Shown: piece by piece, positions 29,186 to 38,021 of the stretch
How positions within the stretch are numbered: the first letter of the stretch is position 1
Layout: each line of letters starts with the position of its first letter
Assembly (NCBI RefSeq): GCF_022539665.2
Contig: NC_081339.1
Coordinates: forward strand, 6,510,367-6,574,366
DNA: 64,000 nt
Source of the DNA: Daphnia carinata
Taxonomy: Eukaryota > Arthropoda > Branchiopoda > Diplostraca > Daphniidae
Direction: 5' to 3'
The notes under the pieces: generated by a model
What the model was told of the DNA's origin: nothing
The model's input: the letters and a program-made list of their open reading frames with translations, nothing else
The model's database searches: none
Position numbers and translations under genes: made by a program

Positions 29186-30707
29186 ACAAACGCAACAACA
29201 GGAATTCACCTTAGTTCCGCTTGTGGGAGAGCGACAATGTTTAAATACCTTTTCGGAACTCGATGGAACATCGGAAGATACCCACGTCATAGCAACGTCA
29301 AGACGCAGAAATTCAAAACAGCTGACTACTGTATGAAAATAGTTAATAATAGAGGGAAACCGTATTTCTTTACAGATACAGCTAACGTCAGAAGCGCCAC
29401 AGATATTGGAATGACAAGAGCTAAACAAGGCAGCAGAACAAATGAACGATGGATGTGTCAAGTTTATGATGGCACTTTCTTTAGGCTTACTTATTCAAAA
29501 CTAGCTAGGTTACTAGAAATGAACCGACATCAAGAGAAGCTGGGATATTGTGTTTTTAATTCACGAACTGTAGGTCGGATGAACTGTTGTGACACCCATA
29601 CGTCCCTTATAGATCCCATCGGTTTTGTGTTTGTGACAGACTTAGCCTCTGCGATTGAGCGTGATTTGTACTATACATTGCTTATTCCCATAGCTCCCTA
29701 CTAAAAGCTTTTGAAAAATTTACTATCCTTTATAGGGTATCACAAACTGTGGCAAAGTTACACGAATAATACTGCATGGGAAGGTACATCTAAGTATTCA
29801 GTAGAAACAATTAGATGCGGTTAAAATCTACACGTTTCACGATAGGGGCCTAACTAAACTGATCGAACTGGAAAATAACGCGAAGGTGTGTACAACATCT
29901 AACTACAAACTTACCATTAAAGTTATGGATATTTACCTGAAATCAAATTCTGCTGCAAAATTTTCGTAGTGTCCCTCTTAGTTACGAACATCTTCACGCC
30001 TAAAAACAAAAACAAATGTAATATTCAACGAGTTCAGACTATTCAAGAATCGTTATTTTACATTGAAACTAGCATTATAAATGAACACAATTTGAATGGC
30101 AAGATGTGTGACTGTCAATCTCAAGACCCTGTTCTGCAAAATAAGAATAATTTAAAATAAGAAATAAAAATAATTTAAAATGCATCGAGCAAATACTAAA
30201 CGCACTTTACCTTTTCCAGGTACCAATAACTTATGGAAGAGTTCCTTGTCCATCACCTGCTCAAGTGCCAACACCACTGACCTTCTGTGTTTACTATACT
30301 GACCGGATGGAAAATAAATCCACTCCTCCTTTGTTGGTGTAATTTACCAGTAGTCACCTATGGAAACGTAAGATACTACCTCTACCATAACAAAAATGTT
30401 GATCAAAATCTTTTCAATCTATCTACGACAGAATAAGGAACAAGAAATGAAGTAGGGCGTGTAACTCCGTTGCTGACCTACCGTTTTGGCGCTTATAGAT
30501 CTTGTATTTTTTGAAACTTAAAATCTGGAAATAATTTAGCTTATCACTGTACGAAATTCAAACGTTCTGTTAGTAGGGGGTCAATAAGAGGACACCCTCC
30601 CCGCTGAATGGTATGCTTCATTGTAATAACGATCGAATTTCCTTTGCCACTCGTTATCAACTATAATGACAAGTTGTGCTTGAAAACTGTTTCAAAATGG
30701 AAATCAT
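29186..30707. other. Intergenic, no gene recognised
   Basis: This is the 5' flank of receptor copy B, with the repeated block at 30219-30340. A plus-strand frame of 155 codons lies at 29237-29704, but it has no recognisable domain and no splice support, and part of it abuts the receptor promoter, so I do not call it. Confidence 0.45.
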
Positions 30708-31842
30708 TCAGAGATTTTTGACAATCCAGGGTTGATATGCGCGAACATCAACACCAACGATGGGCTCTCCTCCACCGCAACGAGATTGGCTGCTGATGCC
30801 AAGTTGATTACCATTCAGCAGAATGGGACTGCCAGCATCCAACTGAAACATACAACAAAACACATTAAAGTTTAATGAGTAACTATTAATGACGTTCAAT
30901 CTTACCGAGCACGAGCCGACACCAACTGATGCGGCGCAAATGAAATAGGCGCTGCCAAAATTGCTGTTACTGAACGATGCCATGCACAGCGATTTTGGCT
31001 GGATGGTAATGGGGCTATGGCGTAGCAGTGTCGATAGCTGCGACGGACCTATCAAATTTTAAATTTTATTATTTTTTACGTGGCTTTTGTTTCTTGCAAG
31101 GCTTACCGGTGTAACCCCAACCGGTAATAACTGCGGTGTTCCCAGCGTTGACGTAAGCCCCGAAAGCCAATGGCACTGGCCGTACGGAAAAAACAGGTGC
31201 GTCCAGTGTAACTATGGCAATGTCATGCAACTGTAATAACAGTTTGGGTAAAAGAACAGTTAATAAAATTATACAGGAAGATATTTGAAATACGTACACC
31301 GGTTACTGGATTGTAATCGGGTGCCCGAACGACTCTGATGACCCTGCGCACTACTCGATCGACATCCGGAGTTAGTGACACAGTGTTCATCCAAGCTGTT
31401 ACATCTAAAACTGGTAAGGAGCTAAACAGAAAAAATAAAGAATTATTTTGAACGATGTTCTAATTAAATGAATTTTCACCTTGGAAAACACCACGCAGTT
31501 GTCAGAACTTTGTACGCCGTGATCAACGTTCCAGAACAAAAGAGCTTACCTGTAACTGAGTTCCTAAAAAAAACCTAAAAATATAAACAGACATTCGTCT
31601 ATTTCTTAATTGCAATGATGAAAGATGGACACAATATTTACCATGTAAGGATACTGGCCTTTAGGGGCCAAAGTTCCACCGATTATCTGATCGTTTTCAT
31701 CGTCTTCTTCGCACATTCCAGACAGAAACAGACTGCAAACTACCAACTGAAATGAGGACACAGTTATAGCACTGAACAATTAAACGACATCATTTGAATT
31801 GAGATAGAAATAAATTACCGAAAGGAGAAGAACGTTACGCAT
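30708..31842 (-). CDS. Non-catalytic serine protease homologue (trypsin fold)
   Basis: Seven exons on the minus strand: 31842-31819, 31746-31642, 31574-31480, 31421-31298, 31230-31107, 31048-30906, 30842-30708 (249 aa). There is a signal peptide (MRNVLLLSLVVCSLFLSG) and a short acidic pro-region, then the chymotrypsin-type start IIGGTLAPKGQYPYM. The position of the catalytic His reads LTTAWCF instead of TAAHC, so His has become Trp (codon TGG). The Asp loop DIAIVTLD is normal. The Ser loop reads CSLDAGSPIL in place of CxGDSGGPL, so the catalytic Ser is Ala. Arthropod homologues lacking catalysis act as cofactors or decoys in clotting, melanisation and adhesion. The frame is intact, so this is a functional pseudoprotease rather than a dead gene. 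Exon 3 uses the first of two nearby acceptors, which is needed to keep the frame. Confidence 0.9.
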
Positions 31843-32338
31843 GTTGAACGAGTTGAGCAATTCGATGTTGATTGTTTCACGGTATCACGGACGACGCTTT
31901 GTTATGTAGGGGCAACTCGTCTCAAAAAAAAAAAAAAATGGCTCGGTATTGATTCAGTTGTGCACTGCTGGAACGCCCTGTTGCAAATCGCATTGGCTGA
32001 ACGTTAATCACTCAAATAAAGGGCGATGACTTCATAACTGCTGCGCACGTTGTTCTATCACTCGGTCTACGAATGTCATGTTCTCATTTTGCGTTTGTGG
32101 AACGCAAGTGTTTTCATATTTACTATTGGGAATATTAGTTAAGGGGACAGACGGACAATCGTCACTGTCACATCTGTACAAATAAACCGAGTTGGTTGGT
32201 GAAACGTTTACGGTACATTACACAAGTCTCGTTATGACACAAGCGCACGATAAGAGCGTTAGGGACGAACGATTTTAAGGACAATTTATAAAATTCTTTT
32301 AGTTAGATTAAATGGATTACTGAATGCTGCATCTCATT
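31843..32338. other. Intergenic, no gene seen
   Basis: This is the spacer between the serine protease homologue promoter and the first tRNA gene. An A-run lies at 31926-31938. Nothing else is recognised. Confidence 0.5.
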
Positions 32339-32420
32339 ACCAGGTGTGAGGATCGAACTCACGTCTCCTTACAGAGACCAGAACTTAAGTCTGGCGCCTT
32401 AACCACTCGGCCAACCTGGT
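32339..32420 (-). tRNA. tRNA-Leu (anticodon TAA), cluster copy 1
   Basis: On the minus strand the acceptor arm ACCAGGT pairs with ACCTGGT. The D-arm region is TGGCCGAGTGGTTAAGG (A box), the anticodon stem CCAGA/TCTGG encloses the loop CTTAAGT (anticodon TAA), there is a long variable arm (type II, Leu), and the T arm is GTGAGTTCGATCCTCAC (B box). No intron. Confidence 0.97.
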
Positions 32421-32621
32421 TACAAATAGTTTCGGTGCTTGGTCTCTAGATCTAATCAAAGGATGAAAGTTTTATTATTTGCAAATTTTCAGTTGTAATA
32501 TTTCTCTATACCTTTTTTGAATTAAGCTTGGTTTACCTGGCAGTGAAGGCGCGTAAAAATAACACAGGAAACACAATCACACCCTTTGCCGGAAGGATTG
32601 CACGGAAAGTACCGATTAATT

Positions 32622-32704
32622 ACCAGGTGTGAGGATCGAACTCACGTCTCTTTAATAGAGACCAGAACTTAAGTCTGGCGCCTTAACCACTCGGCCAACC
32701 TGGT
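32622..32704 (-). tRNA. tRNA-Leu (TAA), cluster copy 2
   Basis: Same cloverleaf as copy 1, with a variable arm of TCTCTATTAAAGAGA type. The 5' flank holds a motif (AAGCCCCGGAACTACTTGG) shared with copies 1, 5 and 8. Confidence 0.97.
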
Positions 32705-32862
32705 GTACATTAACTCCATCCGCTTTCCAAGTAGTTCCGGGGCTTGATGCCTTCATCGTCATCAAAGGACAACTATATTGAATTAAACTTGCTTTACCTA
32801 GAAGAGGAAAAATAGCAAGCAACAACTCCCCTTGCGGGAATGATTTAATGGACTGATTAATT

Positions 32863-32945
32863 ACCAGGTGTGAGGATCGAACTCACGTCTCTTCATCAGA
32901 GACCAGAACTTAAGTCTGGCGCCTTAACCACTCGGCCAACCTGGT
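32863..32945 (-). tRNA. tRNA-Leu (TAA), cluster copy 3
   Basis: Intact type II tRNA with anticodon TAA and A and B boxes. Its 5' end lies only 18 bases from the last supported exon of the minus-strand ORF at 32963-33499, and an open frame from that exon runs into the tRNA. Confidence 0.97.
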
Positions 32946-32962
32946 GCTGAAAGAATACCTAC

Positions 32963-33499
32963 CACACTAATTTGGACATCAATTCTCGTTAAATTAAGTT
33001 CTACTGAAATCATTCCTACCAAGCAGTCATCATTGAACACGTGAACACGGTCCGTACGGGCACTTGCACGAGGTTGAACGCTTACAAGCGAGTCGTCCAA
33101 CATTTGGCTAGGACACATAAGAAGAACTGCACTTCTTTTAACAAACCATTGTGCAACAAAGACAAAGCAAACATAGAATATTCAACAGAAAAAAATTATG
33201 TCGAGTTAAATGGACGTAATGAAGGCATGCTTACCTTTTGCTGATATATCTTTCTCTTCGAATGCTAGGATCAATTCCATGGAACTCTTTATAAAAATAT
33301 CCACACTACTCCGAACTGGTTGTGCAACTGAAACAGATTTAGCACCTTTTCGTTTTCTTTTCACATATCCAGGGGGGAGGACACGATAAAGAATGTAGAT
33401 GGCTGTTTTCGTCCCCTTCCTTCTATACCATTGCGTACCTTTCCCACAATTTTTTACGTCGAGTTGGCATTCCCTTGTAAGGAGATATAAATGTCCCAA
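32963..33499 (-). CDS. Short split ORF inside the tRNA cluster, unrecognised
   Basis: Three minus-strand exons join in phase: 33499-33439, 33327-33235 and 33126-32963 (106 codons, 3' end open). Acceptors (aatctgtttcag, gaagtgcag) and donors (gtacgc, gtaagc) are good. The protein includes LTRECQLDVKNCGK, RSSVDIFIKSSMELILAFEE and ISVELNLTRIDVQISV; it is mixed helical with no signal peptide. After the third exon the frame either continues through a weak gtaggt site and stops inside tRNA-Leu copy 3, or splices over the tRNA to an unknown exon. I do not recognise the family. Both neighbours are tRNA genes, so it could also be a captured fragment. Confidence 0.4.
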
Positions 33500-33615
33500 A
33501 AGCTATGACGTAACGGCCTAATAGAAAGACATTACCGCAAGGGCGAGACAGTTAAAACATATATTATATGGTAATTATTTTGCATCACAATAATCACACA
33601 AGGGATCTATTAAAT

Positions 33616-33697
33616 ACCAGGTGTGAGGATCGAACTCACGTCTCTTTACAGAGACCAGAACTTAAGTCTGGCGCCTTAACCACTCGGCCAACCTGGT
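33616..33697 (-). tRNA. tRNA-Leu (TAA), cluster copy 4
   Basis: Intact type II tRNA, anticodon loop CTTAAGT, standard A and B boxes. Confidence 0.97.
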
Positions 33698-34225
33698 TAT
33701 TAATTAAACCTCATCTAGAAAAGAAAATTTGCAATTCCATTTCCATGTTACCTACCATTTGTATACATTATTACTAACGTCGTAAGTCTCTTTACTAACG
33801 TCCTCATCCACTAACTTGTTTCTGGGTTTCTATAAGGTACCCTATATAAAGTTTTATCTTTCTTACCTGGAGAGTTTCCGGCTATTACATCAAATAGTAG
33901 CTTAGTACCATCTCCAAGTATTATGAAATCAAGATGAGTCAAACAATGGCTGAACTTTACTGAGTGACATTAGAGTAATGATGAAGACGAACGAATTTAA
34001 AGCACAGATTGCTATAGTAACACGACACATCAGCAGCTATAGTTACTAGTACAGACTTGAGGAACGCAATAATGCACGAATACTATTGAAGTCCACGTAC
34101 AAGAAAGCTCAAACAAGTGAAGGTCGCTATTGTTTTTTGTTCTGCTTCAGTTGTGCGAGAGGATAGATAGCTCACTAGTAAACTACATAAAATGTGTAAA
34201 TTCCATTACTTTCCTTAATCAATCT
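33698..34225. other. Spacer in tRNA cluster, no gene seen
   Basis: AT-rich sequence without a supported ORF, lying between tRNA copies 4 and 5. Confidence 0.5.
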
Positions 34226-34307
34226 ACCAGGTGTGAGGTTCGAACTCACGTCTCTATACAGAGACCAGAACTTAAGTCTGGCGCCTTAACCACTCGGCCA
34301 ACCTAGT
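34226..34307 (-). tRNA. tRNA-Leu (TAA), cluster copy 5
   Basis: The 5' acceptor strand is ACTAGGT rather than ACCAGGT, giving a G-U wobble at the third acceptor pair. The T loop is GTTCGAACC rather than GTTCGATCC. Otherwise intact. Confidence 0.95.
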
Positions 34308-34509
34308 GCATTTTTAAGGCCATCCGCTTACCAAGGAGCTCCGGTGCTTGTTCGCTTCAATCAAAGTATAAATATTGTTTGTGTTATTATTTACAATGCT
34401 TCAGTTCTCTCCACACCTATTTTAAATTATGTTGCATTAACCTCGAAATGAAGGTACGGGAAAAGTAGCACAGTGTGCGCAATAACTCCATTTAATGAAC
34501 TTATTGATT

Positions 34510-34591
34510 ACCAGGTGTGAGGATCGAACTCACGTCTCTAGATAGGGACCAGATCTTAAGTCTGGCGCCTTAACCACTCGGCCAACCTGGT
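34510..34591 (-). tRNA. tRNA-Leu (TAA), cluster copy 6
   Basis: Intact. The anticodon loop is CTTAAGA here, with A at position 38, and the variable arm (CCCTATCTAGAG) differs from the other copies. Confidence 0.96.
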
Positions 34592-34921
34592 GGTTTTATC
34601 AAATAATTGAAATATCATATAAATCATGTACTAAAGGACACATGTGATTTTATTGCTATCTAAACGACACGTAAAACTACGATAATCATTTTCCACCTTA
34701 TGTGAATGTCACGATACGCAATGCACAGAAACAAGCGCAAAAGACTATTCCGATGGCAGGGTGGCTCCATAACGAGGTAGAAATTCATACAACCAATCAA
34801 TAGTTAATTCTTCATTCCTCTGTCGGTTCACTGCTTCCACTCTACGATATCGAAAATAAATTGGAATTAACATCAAATTTTACCGCTTAATTACAGGAGG
34901 ACGACACACGAAAAAGAATAT

Positions 34922-35331
34922 TTACATTCTGTTCCTATCAGTATGGCAAAAGCTGTTTAAATCATCTTCCGTACAGCCAATCGCGCAGCATTGGCGTAAC
35001 AGCGAATCACGTTTACTTCCGTCGTTCGGTCTCTGATCGATTGATGTTGAATCGACATCCAAGTTCAATTGATTGACAACAAGCGGATCGAAAACGAAAT
35101 AGCTCTTGGAGGCGGAACAAACTTCGTCTATTACTGCCAATAACTCACGACCGCAGAATATCACCATCGTCGCAGAATGTTGGGGAGGACGGGCTAGCGT
35201 CAAATTCTGAGCGAACCCCAGCAAGAAATACACTAAACAACATCTACAAAACGAATAACAAAGATGTACACCTTGTGAGCGAATTAAATTAAAGACTACG
35301 ACGTGTGCAATACATACCGAGAAAACGCCAT
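34922..35331 (-). CDS. Insulin-like peptide precursor
   Basis: Exons 35331-35318 and 35243-34922 on the minus strand give 111 aa. The signal peptide starts MAFSRCCLVYFLLGFAQ, split by the intron after four codons. The B-chain motif is FCGRELLAVIDEVC (Cys35, Cys47; C-x11-C) and the A-chain motif is QCCAIGCTEDDLNSFC (Cys90, 91, 95, 104; CC-x3-C-x8-C), which is the six-cysteine insulin/relaxin signature. A KR at 82-83 precedes the A chain, but there is no dibasic site between B and C. The TAA falls directly on a good donor (AAT|gtaaat). An exon at 34841-34745 would join in frame and add about 32 codons (RQRNEELTIDWLYEFLPRYG...) to a TAG, giving an IGF-like C-terminal extension. Expected role: secreted hormone acting on an insulin or relaxin receptor. 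It sits among tRNA-Leu genes. Confidence 0.88.
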
Positions 35332-35999
35332 CGTTTTCAATTGGATTTGCGATCAACTTGTTGGTTTCTGTTTGAGAGTAGATGCGAAATGCGAGTGGAT
35401 TATATGCGATTCGTTGAGCTCACTTGTTTACTATGTTTGTTGATCATGTATAAATTCGTCTTGTTTAACGGGGACTGCGGGATGGCGGGTCATCAGTGAT
35501 TGTGTATATCTACATGGGGAAGAGATATCTGGCACGCGTGATTTACATTCATACTTGACCTAGAGATCGCGAGTGTTCGTAGAAGGATAGCAAATGAAAC
35601 AGAAACTTGGGTAATTCGTCAACACTTTCACTTTGTCGGAAAAGTGTTAATGGCCATAAAAAAATCCCGCATTTAAAGCTTATGACAGATAAGAGGCGAA
35701 GGATCGCGTTTCCTTCTCGACAGATTTATGGCAAACCGACAATCTCACAAAGTTGTTCCATGTCGGTTTACATTTCTCTGAAATGGGATCGAGACGTAGA
35801 ATGACTTTTCTAATGGCATCAGCCGATTACCATAGCTGCTACACATAAACAAACGCTTGATATTGAACTATCGTCCTTGCAGCAGCAACTTTGCAAAGGA
35901 TCGTTGTGAGTGAAGTTCGCGAAATGGAATCGAAATACCATTTTTAAATTGTAGTTTCTTCCATACTGGCCACTTTAGCTGAATCCTTTTGCATGAAAT
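35332..35999. other. Intergenic, no gene seen
   Basis: This is the promoter side of the insulin-like gene and the 5' flank of the plus-strand tRNA. There are no supported ORFs. Confidence 0.5.
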
Positions 36000-36083
36000 A
36001 CCAGGTTGGCCGAGTGGTTAAGGCGCCAGACTTAAGATCTGGTCCCCGCTAATGGGGTCGTGGGTTCAAGCCCCACACCTGGT
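36000..36083 (+). tRNA. tRNA-Leu (TAA), cluster copy 7 (opposite strand)
   Basis: The only copy on the plus strand. The anticodon loop is CTTAAGA, and the long variable arm is GC-rich (GTCCCCGCTAATGGGGTC). The T arm is GTGGGTTCAAGCCCCAC. With copies 8 and 10 it forms a GC-rich variable-arm subgroup. Confidence 0.97.
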
Positions 36084-36227
36084 AAGATTAATTACGTATG
36101 CTTCTGTAAAAATTTGATGTTTTATAGCCGGTAGTACACAAGTTATTTTCAAGAATACTGATTAAAACTGCGATTGGTAATAACGTATCTTATGACAAGA
36201 GCATATTCACAGTATGAGAGCAAAACA

Positions 36228-36251
36228 GTGGGTTTAAAATGCACACCTGGT
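36228..36251 (+). pseudogene. 3' fragment of a tRNA-Leu gene
   Basis: Twenty-four bases resemble the T arm and 3' acceptor of copy 7 (gtgggtttaaaatgcacacc, then tggt), with a damaged T loop and no 5' part. It lies about 150 bases downstream of copy 7. Confidence 0.6.
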
Positions 36252-36381
36252 GAAACTTGATTCGTGGATAATTAAGAAATGATTGAAACCTTATCATCTA
36301 TCGTACAATAAGTTTCCGTATATCAGACTGAGATAGTACTAATACAAATCACGTTCAAATATTATTAGCAAGCACTTCACT

Positions 36382-36463
36382 ACCAGGTGTGGGGATTGAA
36401 CCCACGTCCCCAAACGGGGACCAGAACTTAAGTCTGGCGCCTTAACCACTCGGCCAACCTGGT
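36382..36463 (-). tRNA. tRNA-Leu (TAA), cluster copy 8
   Basis: Intact, with the GC-rich variable arm (GGTCCCCGTTTGGGGAC) and T arm GTGGGTTCAATCCCCAC. The shared 5' flank motif lies at about 36490-36512. Confidence 0.97.
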
Positions 36464-36683
36464 GAAGTCTGATCCCATCCACTACCCAAACAGTTTCGGT
36501 GCTTGTTCTCGTCACCTAATGCAAGAACAACAAAAACTGCTTGTTTTATTAATTCAGTTTTGCTGTTTCTCTTTGCACTTCTTTGGGGTTAAGCTTCATT
36601 TACCTACAAGTAAAAATGCGGAGAAATAACGCAGTTCAGAGAATAACACCTTTTGTCTCAAGCATGAAACGCACTAATTAACT

Positions 36684-36766
36684 ACCAGGTGTGAGGATCG
36701 AACTCACGTCTCTTTATCAGGGACCAGAACTTAAGTCTGGCGCCTTAACCACTCGGCCAACCTGGT
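36684..36766 (-). tRNA. tRNA-Leu (TAA), cluster copy 9
   Basis: Intact, with variable arm of the GGTCCCTGATAAAGAGAC type. Last member of the close-packed group. Confidence 0.97.
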
Positions 36767-37879
36767 GATAATTAACTGCCATTCGTAATTAATTGCTCAA
36801 GTTTTTTTTATCACCACTATGCTAAATCAGATCCATAATTATTGTCCCATTTACCTGCAATTGAAGCCTTGAGATTGCGCACTTGATATTCCAAACTGCT
36901 GTAAATCTACATCACGCCCAAAACATAATCTCATGGCGTTCCATCGCTTTTCAATGCAAAATGAGGAACAGTGCGTAGTTGAACGACTTAAAGGATGGTC
37001 AACAAACAAAACGTAAACAAATGTGCAGCGTACACGCGTAAAGGCGTATTCCTCGTTTCGCAATTGTGACAAAGAGGAACTCCAAGGTGAATGAAATTGG
37101 GTATTCCCCGTTGTCACAAATTAAAGGATTGACAACTCCAAAAAAAAAAGATTGCATTTTCCGATACATCCATGGCTTTTCATTAATAATGCAAATATTG
37201 CATTGCTTGCTGATTGTAGACATGGTTATTTTTGCCAGATTGAAATCGATTCAGCAGCATTTGAGCGTTCACAGTTTGAGCAGCTATTAAAAAGGAAATC
37301 GTGATTCGCAAACTTTCATGGCCAACGAACATTCTTTATCGCCTCTATTTGAATGGGAAAATGTTCCACCATTAAGAAAAACAAAACGAAACACTCTGGC
37401 AAAAATAACCCTGACTCGTGCGTCGCACGCCCTTTCATTTTCAAAATCACGAACGTAGCCTTGGCACGGAACACCGATGACGAACACAATTTTTTTCCCC
37501 AAACATAAAACCTGTTGTCTACCTGTAGACATACGGAAATCATCATCTACGACGTTAGACACAGAATAATAATAGAACAAAAACACCAAGGCTGTTTGGT
37601 CTGAATAGGTGTCACGTGCTGGAACACTGAAGGCATAGCAAAAGAGAATGCCTTTACTCCATTAAAATAAAATCAAGGGCCATTCGAGACGACATAAACC
37701 TGTAGTTCACCTGGCCTTAATTTCTATTTCCTGCTTGGGTTTCACCGAGGCTCCAAGGGTTTAACGATTACAATTGAAAACGCTACCATCGTTGGCTGTT
37801 GGTTATCTAACTAAAGGCGGGGGGTATTACCAAGGTTGGACGGCTGGCGAGAGACACTGTGGGTAAGAGAGGTAAAGAT
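36767..37879. other. Intergenic, no gene seen
   Basis: No supported ORF. The last 60 bases, from about 37826, show patchy similarity to 45165-45215 upstream of the paralogous gene (gggtattaccaaggttgg-like), so homology of the two promoters reaches beyond the identical core. Confidence 0.45.
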
Positions 37880-38021
37880 GTGTACCTTTTATAAAAGGGC
37901 AGCGAAGAGATGGGGAACAGTATCAGTCAACTGCGACTACCCAACGTCGAGACATGAAGTCCACATTAGCTCTGCTCATTGCCGCTATGGTGTGCGTTAA
38001 CGTACTCCATGCGGCGCCCCA
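37880..38021 (+). promoter_or_regulatory. Core promoter, 5' UTR and exon 1 block identical to 45278-45419
   Basis: TATA box tataaaag at 37890-37897, then an initiator-like gtatcagtc at 37920-37928, 5' UTR and the signal-peptide codons. These 142 bases are identical to 45278-45419, whereas the introns directly downstream are unrelated. Confidence 0.85.

Noticed and set aside
29237-29704. Plus-strand frame of 155 codons
   Set aside because: No domain, no composition bias typical of the other genes, overlaps the promoter region of the receptor on the other strand, and no splice partners.
31480-31574. Stop codon in the third exon of the serine protease homologue
   Set aside because: Arises only if the second of two acceptors is used; the first acceptor (ttttag before the T8 run) gives the open, homologous frame MVFFRNSVTGKLFC.
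32339-36766. CRISPR-like regular repeats
   Set aside because: The repeated 80-base elements fold as type II tRNAs with A and B boxes and lie in a eukaryotic context; spacing is irregular.
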